Source: Melanocharis versteri
Taxonomy: Eukaryota > Chordata > Aves > Passeriformes > Melanocharitidae
Direction: 5' to 3'
Assembly: GCA_013397845.1 (NCBI GenBank)
Contig: VZTG01003225.1
Span: forward strand, 496,001 to 560,000
DNA: 64,000 nt
In this document: positions 36,156 to 48,500 of the stretch, piece after piece
Layout of the letters: every line of letters begins with the position of its first letter
Numbering within the stretch: the first letter of the stretch is position 1
The notes under the pieces: model-generated
Told to the model about the DNA's origin: nothing
Database searches by the model: none
What the model saw: the letters and a program-made list of their open reading frames with translations, nothing else
Made by a program: the position numbers and the translations under genes

Positions 36156-39100
36156 TGACACAACATGACCATTGATGACTAACTGTATTGTTCTACCATT
36201 TTCAAAGGCAAAGCAGCAGTAGAATGTAATCCAGGGGATCAGTTTAACTTTGCTCTTGTGTATTTAAAAACAAAACCTCAGTGAGCTCAGTAGCACTGGT
36301 GTTCAGATGAAGAGTGAAATAATTGGGCTGTATTAATTGTGTTTTGGGAAAGCTGTTTGTAATATGTTAAACAAAGGTGCAAACTTACGTAGTAAACATT
36401 TGCAACAGGAATATATTTTTTTATGTCTCGGAATTTGAGGGTGTGGTTGTTTTAATAGTAGCTAGTCAGGAGATTGCAGAAGTTATATAGTCTGCATATT
36501 CAACAAGTGGGAAGTATCAGAAATGGAAGGCTTATAGTCTTTTGCTCATGTATGTTATTTGTTTTTTATGGAAAGGAAATTAGTTAATATATCTGAACAG
36601 CAAAGCTACAAACCTGTGTACAGTTAATCAAAGACTTATGAAAACTGTAGTGACATGACCACCTTCTCCCAAAATTTACCAAAAACTAATGCAGCAAAAA
36701 TAATTCAAGCAGAAGTGTATGTGTTTTCTGGTTAGATTTTTGATTTTTTTTTAAACTGTCTTTGCCATCTACTGCCTTAAGTTCAGACACATTCTGTAAT
36801 CTACTTGTGTTCCATGTGATTCTCACAAAACCCATTTTGTATAGCACACATTTAGATTATGCTTTGTGACGTCCTTGTTTTGTCATCTTATTTATAGGTG
36901 ATTCCTAAATCAGTTAGAAGAAAAAAAAGCTAAATGCTTATTGAAACATTCTGGCATTATGTGCTGAAATTCTGTTATTGAAACTAAGTTGGTTTTTTTT
37001 TAAGTAATGGAACTAATGAACTTGAGTCACCTGTGAATTTATGTTCTGTTGCATTTTCTGGTGCATGAGATCTGACTGAAACTTTTCCAGAGTTTGAAGT
37101 ATTGCCTGAGAAGTCTTATCTGAGAACACTTCACCAGTGACAAATTATGTTCTGCTGAAAAATCATCTTGTACCAAAGTCTCAGGTTCTTTCCCTCTAAT
37201 GCCCCAAAATTCATAAACAGCCTGCTTGAAGATATCTCAGTAGTTTATTCCTTTCCCAATGTACCTGAAGATCTGTGCTCCTCTGCTCTACTGTGCCCAT
37301 ATAGGTGTCTCAAGTCTCTGCATCCAGGTCCAGTGTTTAATAGAACAACCATGAATGTTACTGTCTGCCTGTGTGATAACACAGGTAACTTCTTGCAAGT
37401 ACTTGTAAAAGCTTTTGCAATTTTCTTAATTTGCTTTCTATTTTCACTTAGTTTGTTCTATTTTTTCTGAGGAAACAATGTGTTAGGACTTTGCTCCAGC
37501 TGTTGCTCTTCTCTTGATTGTCCTAATAAGCTTGTCAATTTAATCAAAATTTTACATATAATTAAAGTCCTAGGCATTTTCTCAAATTGATGAGCAGATA
37601 GCGAAGGTATTATAAAATATTAACTGAGTTAAAAATTATGTGTGAGTATGTGTCTTATCAGATACCAGACAATTGGCAGTGGCATGTCCCTATGTCCTAG
37701 TCACAGAAGAAGTTCCAGCAGCATCTTGGACACTAGTGCCAGTGAATAAAGAAACTGTACTTTGTCATGCCTTTGTGCAAGGGTCTGTTTCTTGCCTTTT
37801 CTTATTAATGTTCTTTCTGGGCTAAACATCATTTCCCTGCTTAGCATCTCTCAGCAACTGTGATCATTTTAATTTGTACATTGCATTTCTCAGTCTTCAT
37901 CTCCTCTCATTCCTGGCATGAAGATTCTTTGTGCCTCTGGAGATTTAGAGCCTCTCCTTTTCTCCCAGCAATCAAGGGTTTGGCTTCCCTGTCCAAAGGT
38001 CTTATCTTCTTACATCTTTACAGTGTTCCTTCTCCCCTTCTCCCTTGTAGGCATTCTGCTGCTCTGAATCTTTTCCATTTAGGAGTGTTATTCTTGACAG
38101 ATCTTTGTCTCTCTTTGCCCTCACCGTTTTCCTTCTGCCCTACCAGTAACTGACACCAGATAACCCTCCTTCCCAATTCTGATAGTCCTCACGAAGCTCT
38201 TTGTTTAAACCCACCACTAGCAAAGTGGAAGCTTCTCACCCAAGAAGGATGGCAAGTACTGCCTGGAGATCAGACCGGAAAGCTGCCTGCCTTTCCAGGT
38301 AGGGGCAGCGGGGAAGCAGCAGCCTCATGGCCCCTCCTCTGGCTGGCTGCAAGTCAGCAAGACCTGAGGTGGAGCCCTCGGTAGTCCCACGGGGTCTCTT
38401 GTGCTGGCTGCAGTGATACATCAAAGGGGTGTTGGGCAACTCTTGGCTTCCCTTACCTGTTATTTCTCCCTTTTCCTCTTCTGTACCTCTCTTACTTCAC
38501 CGTACTTGGCCTTCTCCTACTTATCCTTCACTTCTAGACTTGTTTAAACGTGTTCACCAACAGTTTTCTTCTCACGTAACACTTCACTGAAGCATTCTCT
38601 TAAAAAATCCCATTATCTTAATAGCTTTGCCTTTTTTGTGTGTGTTGATTTTTCTGCCTTTTCTGTCCTTTTATTTTACATGTACAAGCCTGATCTCTTT
38701 GAAAGTGTGCGCATTTTAAAAAAAAAAAAAGAAAAAAAGACCTGTAATATTGTCAGTTTTCTTCAGGCACCTTTCCAGTGCATTTTGTGTAACTGAAGGG
38801 AACGGAGTCTCCTTGGATAAGGCAGGCAGACTGGATCCTGGACACAGCTTCTGGGCTCAGCTGTGCTCGTGTGCCCCTTGGCTCCCATCCTGCTTTCAGC
38901 ACAGCAGCAAAAACTGAGCAAAGGTTTTCTTCATCACTTATGGGCCCATCCTGGTTTAGAGAGGATTGCCAAAATAGCAGAGCTTGTGAAAGGTGCCAAC
39001 ACTCTCGTCTCAGATGACCTCTGCAGTCCTTTGACACTTAAGAAGGCAGCATGATTTAATCTTCAGTCAATCTCTACTACAACAGATCTCCGGCAATGCC

Positions 39101-39244
39101 TGTGCTACTGCCTCTAGGCTGGCTCAGCGTCTCCAGTGGGGAATTTGTAGCACCCAGCCGCTGGCGTCTTCTCCTGGCGGAAGCTCAACCATTTGAAGGG
39201 GAGGAAAAAAAAATCCCAATCAGGATGTTTGCACATGCTGTTCT
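36156..39244. other. NCAPG-FAM184B intergenic spacer, right part
   Basis: No gene or clear repeat recognised. Includes an A-run (38718-38740) and pyrimidine-rich stretches near 38.0-38.5 kb. Confidence 0.5.
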
Positions 39245-39447
39245 CTGCCTGCTCGCCCGGGTGTTTTGCTGAAGGACTGGGACATCTGCAGAGAAGGGAG
39301 AGCGGCGGCTGGAGCGTGCCCTGTTCGGGGCTGAAGTTCCTCCAGCGCCGGGGGCTGTGAGTGCGCGCAGCCGGGGGGGCGAGCAGCGGGGCCGGGATCG
39401 CGCTACCCGGAGCCTACACAGACAGACGTGATTAAAATTCAAGCCTA
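39245..39447 (+). promoter_or_regulatory. Probable FAM184B promoter and 5' UTR
   Basis: A GC-rich, CpG-containing stretch (for example gggggggcgagcagcggggcc near 39375) directly before the FAM184B start exon, contrasting with the AT-rich surroundings. No TATA box was recognised. Confidence 0.5.
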
Positions 39448-39582
39448 ATGGCCTCTGGCATAAACAACATTCATCAGCCCGGGACTTGCAATGGATCTAA
39501 AGCCGCTCGCAGCAGCTCGGCAGAGGAATGCAGTCGAGAAATGCACATGAAAATGTGCAAGAAGATTGCCCAGCTCACTAAG
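39448..39582 (+). CDS. FAM184B: FAM184B coding exon 1 (residues 1-45)
   Basis: 45 codons, MASGINNIHQPGTCNGSKAA then EMHMKMCKKIAQLTK, followed by gtaagc; phase 0. Human begins [20 protein letters not shown] and also ends KMCKKIAQLTK. The ATG is the family start and follows a GC-rich stretch. Confidence 0.93.
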
Positions 39583-42500
39583 GTAAGCCTCGCTGTTGCA
39601 GTCTTTCCAGGGAGGTGAGGCTGCCCTGGCCGGGGGTGTCGGGGGTGTCAAGGAATTGTCTCCTCTCGTGCCCCTGTCTGAGAGGAGGGAGGGGAAATGG
39701 GTCCTCTCTTCTTAGGCTGTTGCCGGGACCATCGGTGGGCACAAACTTCGCTCCACACAGTTCCCCCGCAGGGGCTACAGCCCATCCTTAGGGGTTGCCT
39801 TTGTGGCAGGCGATGGACGCCTCACACTGAACTGCTCTAATTACCGTGCGACCATAACGAGAAGAGCTCCAGCTCCGTAGAGACGCGGGGTTTGTCTGGG
39901 CGCTGTTGGGAGGGATTGACAGTATCCGCTTTTCTTCTAGAATTACGAAGACTGCAAGTAATTTGCATTTTATAGGTTCTCAAGTGATATTGTTGCAAAG
40001 CTGCAGCCAACGCGTGGTACTACAGTACAATAGTACTCTTTGACTCGCAGCTAATTGTTCCTGATGTGCCTAAGAGCTACTTTAAATGACGTTTGTAAAA
40101 GACAGGAGTTGGAAAAGACACAGGACTAAATTACGTGGTATATTGTACTTAAAACTTTTAGTCAATACTGAACTGCTCAATATTTTCCACACCATGTGAA
40201 GAAATAAGAGAAAATATGTAGGAAATGGCAGCTATCTATTAACTTATTCTTATGCTGCATCTTTGTCAGTAAGGAAAAACCTGTTTACTACCCTTGTTTA
40301 CTAATACAGCTTTTACATGTTTTGTAACCTTGCTGGAATTGATAGAGACTTATTAGCAATGAAAAAACGTTGACTAAAAATACAGGTCAAAGAATAAGAA
40401 GTCATTTGGACGTTCAAGTTAGAATGGCTTACTAGTTACAGTGCCATCATACTCATCTCATGATAACCGTATGTGATAATGTACATCATGTGCATCACTA
40501 CATAAACAAGAGCTACCTCTAATTACATATACTTCCTATATTATACTTCCTGTTCTATATCAATACTTACTTTACAGGTTCTTTCATTGTATGTTAGTTT
40601 AATAGCATTTGTGCACAGTAAGATCCTTACTTTTTGCCCATATGTTGCAAAATTTTTATTTATTGCAATGTTTTTTTCAGATGTCTTTTGCTAAATTTCT
40701 GCTGTTAAAGTATGTGTGGGTTGATTTCTTTACTTTTAATAGAATTTCCCCTCTAGATGCTTTTCAGTCATCTGAAATAAAGATGATTTATACCTGAAGC
40801 TCAAAAAAGTACTTTTGAAAAGCAAAAAATTCTGTTTTGGAATGTGGCTTTTAAGAAGCAATTTTATCTGCAGTAACACTACACTTATAGAGAATTCATG
40901 GCACAACTGGAATTTAAATCACGTGCTTTACCTTCTGAATTCTGTATAGACTAATGCAGTATCAACAGCAAGCATGTAAGAAGCAAAATATGATACCAGA
41001 ACAGCTGAAAAATAGCTATATGGGAAATTTGTTATGATAATTCTTGGCCTAGGAATTTTGAGAGCTCTATTTTAAAGCACTGTTTTCTTGGTTATATTAC
41101 AGTCAGAATGATTATAATAAAATCCCTGCTAAGTTTAAATGGCCCATAGTACTTTCCTTTTTGTTTCTAACTCAGTATGCAATACTGCTGTGTGTTGTTG
41201 CACAGCTGCAGCTTCCTGTCTCAGTGACTTTAGATTTTCATTGATGAGGAGATAATGATCTCATTATTCATCTCGATGTTGTGCCAGGTGAGATGAATAT
41301 AAAATACATAAATTAGGTATAAGATGCAGATCTTGACTTCCGTTCTGTTTGTTACATAGTCAGTAGGGGCCTCCTCCTGCTCTGAAAGGCAAAGGAGGAG
41401 CGTGTAAAGGTACCAACAGGAACCAAACTGGGGGAGGTGATGAGTTTCTATCCTTGCATGTAGTGCTGATAATGTCTTAAGGTGTTGGGTAGGGGGATAC
41501 AGGGAATCCCAACAGGTAATTTGGACAGAGACTCTGAGAGCTGCTCCCATTCAACTACCCTGCTATTTCTGTTTTTGAAGAGGTAGAATATAGGAAATTT
41601 TCATGCCTTCAGTTCTGCGTTTTTTCTGTTCTGCACATTTTTGGCTGTAGCAGCAAAAAATACAAACCTTTAGCAATGTTTTGTTTGCTTTCAGCCACAG
41701 ACTACTAGTTTTTTGTAGCTCGCTTCTCTTGAAATGAGTGTATTTGTATTGTATTTGATTGCAGCAGAATGCATGACTTTGTAGTAGTAATTAAGTAATA
41801 TCAGTAATGACGTTCAAACTTCTCCATCAGACACTGGACCCGTGGCATGCTGTTTCATGCTTCCCAGTTCTTCGTATTGCTATATCTGTTTAGCAATAAC
41901 GTGGAATTTAAGATGCATGGTGACTTCTCTAAGACACTTTGGGTGTCACTCCCTGCTGCCTCAAGCTACAGATCTCTAACATCTACTGGCTATTACAGGA
42001 TTTTTGTGTGCTTATGGTTTCTTGGGATAGTCCTTTTTACTTGAAATAGGATGAGAAATTCAAATGAACTCTTGAAGAAGAGTGTTGAGGAAAGTGGATT
42101 AGCTGTCATTAACAAAGGCAGATCAGACAGGGCTGACAAGAACTAAATACACTGTGCATATCCATGCTATTCAGGCTTCTTTTCAAACCTCTGCCAGGGG
42201 GGCTCAAACCAAACCTGCTGTTCTGGACTTCAGTTCTGAAACCAAGCCTAATATGAATACCTAGGAAGGTGACAGTGCCTGGTGATCAGAGAGCTACCTA
42301 AGCCACAAACTTGTTCCGTTTCCTTCTTAGAAACCAATTCCTGGATGCCAGTGGAGAGGTATTTTTTTAATGCAAGAAGACAGTTATTCTCAAATACTCT
42401 TTTTTCCCTCAGGGTTCATCGGACTCTATATTGCGACTTTGGGAGCCTTGTTGTAAGAAGCGCATTTTAAATTGCAGTATTACTGGTCAAGTAGATTGTT

Positions 42501-45500
42501 ACTAAAAAAAAAGTCAAGTAGTCTGGCAAGAATTTTGTGTATATATGTTGGATACTGTGAGTCGTAACAGAGGAAGAGAGTGCTGATGCAATGAAAAGTT
42601 AATTGCTGGTAAAATGCACTTATGAACTCTTTTTTCCCTTTAGGGGAAAGAATGTCAAAGGGAAGCAAGTGTGTTCCTCTTCTAGAAGCAGCAGCATAGG
42701 CAGATGTTCCTTAATGACTCTGTGTGGAGCGGTTCAAAATGTTACATGTTCTGACTGCCTATCACCAGCAGTCACTAGGAGGTTTAGCCCCTCAGCTCAG
42801 TCAGCAGGATAGAAAATATGACCATTATTTAATAAGCTTCGGTAGAAAATCAGCCAGAAAAGCAAAACCCACTTTCCTTAGTTGTTTAAGGGAGCAATGG
42901 CTGACTTTTGCACAAAAATGTATGCTCATATTTAGTTCTGCTAGCTTCACTCTTGTGGGTGGAAATTTACTATAGAATTAGCAAGTGACCTGGTGTGTGT
43001 GTGTGAGGGCATAGACTGTTGACACCACTTCAGTGTCTCATAGCAGGACTGTATATTAGGTCTTTTAATCTTTCCTGCTTTATTTGCCATAAAGCTATCT
43101 GCCATTTTTTGGTTTTAGAAGTGAAATATGATCGAATTATGATGGTTTATTCTAGAAGCACCTAAAAGCTGGGTAACTCTAACAGAGCACTTTTGTGATC
43201 TACCCATGTTCCTGTTGAAATATGTTGTCTTTTTCACATAGTTTAAGTTTATTGACCTTGTTTACTGTGATGTGTTAACAGTACTCTGTAACCAGTGCTT
43301 ACAGTGGTTCAGCTGCTGTGCAGTTAGTTATTATGCTACCAAGAGCTCTCCTGTGTGCTTGAGGCTTTTTGATCTCAGCTCTCTAGAGAGGTATTCAATA
43401 TTCTACAAAAAGGAAGCAAAATAGAATAGAATAAAAACTAGGATCATGCTTTTGGAGTAACAGTATTTTTCCTTTGGGCAAGGAATATAAAAATTATTTC
43501 CATGTAGGCAAATAGGGAGAATCTATTTATAAAACTGCTTAAATTATGTGCTAACAAGACAAAAAAAATCAGCTATCAATATCCCCATATACTTTATGAT
43601 GTATTTGTTTTCATGATTTTTGTGTGCAATTTGCTATCAGGATTTCAAAGCTAGGATTGTTTTTGCCGATGAGCTGACAAGGATGTGCAGGCTAGGATTT
43701 CTTAACTTGTCATCACTGTGTTTTTCCTTACAGAATGTTCCTCCCTAAAAGGGAACTCCTGGTTTATTAAATACATCTGCAATGCCATAGAATTGTGTTG
43801 ATCAGCTAGTCAAAAGCAGAATGAAAGCCATACTTCTATTAGGAAAGAACCTAGTATCTTATTTGGATAGTTAGAAATTATCATTTAAATGAATTCAAGG
43901 TGTAAGAATGGCATCTATGTATGGAATTACTTCCTTACCATACAAATTTGGCACTAATTATACCAAGTTTGCAGAAAATCTGATAGTCTTAGTAACTGAC
44001 AATTCAAGGCTACTTTATAATGGAGAGTACATAATAAATTCAAGTCTCTTTATCAAGGAATCGTAGTTAATGTTTATATGCAACATGCTTTGCATGAATT
44101 AATATGCAAATTACAAGTAATAAAATATCAAATGATCCATTAATTGCACAAAAGTAAATTGCAAGCTTATAGCTTTTTCGTGTTCTGTCTTTTATTTATG
44201 GTAATACTATAAGTAACTTTTTCAATGATGCTGTAATAGTACCTCTTTCCTAATATTTCCTTTAGCCAGTATATACATGCCAATGTTTTACAATTGTGAA
44301 AATTATACCCAAATTAGAAGTCAGTGCCAAGTCAGTTGAAGACATTCTCATGTAAATATTTTGAGCTATGTATTTTATGCTTTTGAACACTCCAGCATTG
44401 AATATTGTATATAAAATATTTTTTTCCATAAAGTATCACGTTCTTTCCCCCCACCCTCAGCAGTCACGTCCTCATTAGTTAAAAGAGTGTCTATCTTTTA
44501 TTAAAACAGCTGTAACACTGAGGTAGAACTCCCTCTGTTCTCACCTCTACAGTCACATCTTAAACATGTTAGTTGTCTCACTGTTTTTCCTGCCTGTACA
44601 CAGTCAGACTGTCTTTAGTCTGGATCTGAAAACTTCTTAACCTGTGCTTTTAAGTAGGAACAGATAGGCATGTGAGTTTTGGGGGAGTTTTTTGGCTTGT
44701 GCTTAAAGCTGGCAGGAAGTCTGTGAATGTAGTTAGGGCAGTACCAAGTCTGAGTTAACTTTTCCAATCCCCCAGTGGGGCACAGTAGCTCAAACTTTGC
44801 TGTGTTGGTTCAAACTTGGCATTTTACTTAATGTATATTCATTTGTCTTCCAAAGCTTGGAGACAGCAGAACACACGTAACTCTATTACTGAGGAAATAT
44901 TGCCTTTATTTAATAAAGAAACTACAAACTGACTGCTTTCAAATAGGGATTTTTTTTTTTTTAAGTTAATGACCTGGGTGAAACTCTTCTGAAGGAAGGT
45001 TATATGTTTTTAATGTGGCTGTCATTCAGAACTTTGTCTGACTTGATTTTTAGGCACTTAAAATACAGTTTTAACTTAAAACAGGTTACTACCAGAGAGG
45101 TCTTCAGTTTTAATTATCTTTGGAAGCTACAGCATCCAGCTGTGACTCTACAATGACCGGTTGTAACTATATAACACTCTTAGAGGGTTACAGAAGATCT
45201 AGCTTTAAATATGAGACTACAGTTGATTATTTTACTTTTTTTTCATTCATCAAGAGAGAACTACTAGAATTTGGTAACAAGGCTGTTAGGAACTATAGCT
45301 AGTACTTTTATGTGTTTTACAATGTTGAAATGTTCTTACTAAGATGCTGATATACCTTAGTGTTTCATAAAAATAATGAATTGTCTGTAGACTACAGGAC
45401 ATTGCAATGCAAGTCGGTGCATTGCTACTACACTCTTTGCAGACTGCTTCCACTTTTTTTGATGATAAATGATGGTTAAGCTTTCTTGGTTTTGTGATCA

Positions 45501-48500
45501 TTGATGCTATCCCAGGAGGTGTCCAGCATATGCTTAATATGAATATCTTCCTGAAATGGGAATGTGAGTAGTGGCTGTATTCAATCTAGCTCTATTTTGC
45601 TGTTACAAATGTTTGTGTAAAAATGTCCTGGGCACATAAGTAATAGTGTTGTATTATGATGTGTATTATTATGTAGCCCTTTAGCCTCATAACACTATGT
45701 CAACTGCAGTGATATAACACTTGGGCTCCAGTGATGCTGCTTTGAAAGTGAGGAGAGAAACTGAAAGAAAAATATCTTTTAAAAAACACTGTGCTGAGGT
45801 CTGTCTGGGACAACAGCTTGATTCTGATAGGGCCCAGAGAGTTATAGGAATAAGACATGCATCTGGTGCTCTTGTCTAAAGTATTTTCACTGCCTTCATT
45901 GATCTGTGAGATTTTCCAGAGATTGGCTGAGTATCTTAATACTTCCTAGCCTTAACTGGTTTTTTATTCAATACATTTTACAAACACTTCTTGAATCCCT
46001 GTGATCTTTTAGTTGAATTTGCTTACGGCAACAAGAACTTAAATTTTGATGCCAGCAAAAACTGGTATTATAAATTCATAGATTCCTCAGGGTTCTGATG
46101 GTTTCTTTTCTTAATTAGCAAAGTATCTAGAATGTATAACAAAATCTTTTAAATTTTAAAAAATCCTCTCTGAGAGTGTAATCTATAGGAGAGCAAGAAT
46201 TTGATCCAATCTGTATAATGCTTTAGTTTGGATTAGGAAGAAACAAGACTCGTTTTATCTATGCTTATTACAGATCTACATAAAGGGCTAAACTTGCAAT
46301 AAATATTGTGTTCTAAATAAATTATAATATTTGTCTCCACAAAAATATGTATTTGTTTGGGAAAAATCTCTTTCGCCTCGAGCTGTAATTAAATCAACAG
46401 TTCTACAATTTATATTTACAAGGCTTCCAAATTCTACTATATTTAAAGTAAATACTTGGAAAGATGGGAATCAAGTGAGAGCTTACTTGACAAGTCTCTT
46501 TGGGTACTGTATTTGTTGTAAAATTTGACAATGCTGCTTTATTTTAATGTGCAAATCAGAAGGTATTTTGGAAGCATAAAATTTCAGGTAAATATCTAGA
46601 ATCATTAAAAAAAAATCGAACAAAACTTTTGAAAGCACGGAACGTATGTCTGCAATTGAGACTCTTTAAAGTTGTTTAAAAGTCTGGGATGTAATGAAAC
46701 ATTTCACAAAATAGAGTGTTATTTTGGCAAATGAATTCTATCACCGCTGTATTTTAATGTGGTTGATGAGATGCATTAGCTCATATTTTTGAAGCATAAT
46801 AGAGAAAACTTCCATGAGTTTTAGATAGGTTTATATCCTAGAAGAGCTTGATATGTAACAAAAACCAGAGCTAAATTATCAGTGAATTTCATGCAAGTAA
46901 GGTCTTTTTTCTTTTCTTTCTTCTATTGACACAGAATTGGTGACATCATTTGTGTACTAAAAAATCACCTGGTTGACAGTGACAACAATGGACAGAGGAC
47001 ATAAATGTGTCAGACAGGTCCTCTACTTCTTGCACATTATACATCTGACAAGGCTTCCTAAGATAAAGTTGAACTTGTGCAAGACTGTAATAGCCTAAGA
47101 TTTATGGAGATATTTGAGATCTTAAGGAGTTAAGCATTCCACCAAGACAGGTTGCAAAATGTGAAGAGAAAGAACTCTGAAATCAAACAAATTGGCCTTT
47201 CTGCCTGCCTGCATATGTGTGTGTGTTAATTGATTGATTTTTCAGTGTCTAAGCATAATCTTTTCAAATGTTTTCATCTAGTTCTGTGGTTTTTAATAGA
47301 CAGACATTTTACCTAATTTAGCTTTTACTGAAAAATAATGTGATCCTCTGACAACATTTGAATACAGCTTAACCTGATAATACGCTCAAGATGAATTTGA
47401 ATCACCTCAGGGATAACAAAGAAGTAGAAATGTATTTCATGTAAATGTCATGCTGACTGGTTTATTTATTCTAGCTCTTAATTGCACACAGAATCTACAA
47501 AATAAATAGTGTGCTTTCTGTTTAAGTTTTGAAAAATTATTTCAAATTTATGTAGAAAAGGGTTTTGACATATAAGATGCAACATGAACCAAGAACTGCA
47601 AAAAAGATTTACAACATCATAATGTAGGGAGGCAGATGCTACGAAGATCTGGGCTAGATCTTGCATTGTTTCACATAGTAAGTAATGACCTAGAAGTAAA
47701 AATAAAGAACATATTAAAATTAACAGATTATACTAATTCAAAGGGAGTCATAAACATCTAAACGAAATGGAAGGAAATAAGGAATAGAGATAGAAGATAA
47801 AATAAACTGCATTCAGTTAATAAACACCTAATATCTGTTTTGGTTTGTAAATTGTTGGTAAAACAGCATGAAGTGGGTATATAGAAGTGGAGTCAGTATG
47901 AAGTGAGACATTAGTGCAGGATGGAGAGAAACCCCAGAGAACAGACAATTTATCAGTTTCAGCCTCCAAGAATGGAAACTTTTTTCCCTTTGCATGGGAC
48001 TCTCTCAGGTTTGTAGAAGGGAGAGCTGGAAGTGGGGTATGCAGGAAAGACATGAACCCATGAAGCAATTGATTTCACTTCTGTCACCTGATTTAGATGC
48101 CTGTATTGGGAAGGGAAATATTGTCCTTTGGAGGCACCTGTCTTTCTCCCTTGACTAACCTGGATTAGATGCGTAGTGATGCAAAGGATGATGTTTGTTG
48201 TGTGAGATGAATCCCATCTTGTATGCAGGAAACACCTTCCTGAGAATGAAATGTGTAGGGTTTCTCCAGTCATTTCCCTGCAGTAATTGCTAGTGGCCTC
48301 CTCAGACCTCCTTCTGTGGTAGCTGTGTTTCAGAACAGCCAGTTTCTCTCAGAATTTCCATGTCAGATCTAGAGAAGTCTTTAATGATTCCTTAGCTGTT
48401 TAGGAAGACCTATTTCTTGCCATGCTGAGGAGGCACTGCTTACAACCAGTCATAGCAGATAGATTTGTGACCAGTGAAGAGAGAAGGGATTTAAGTTGAG

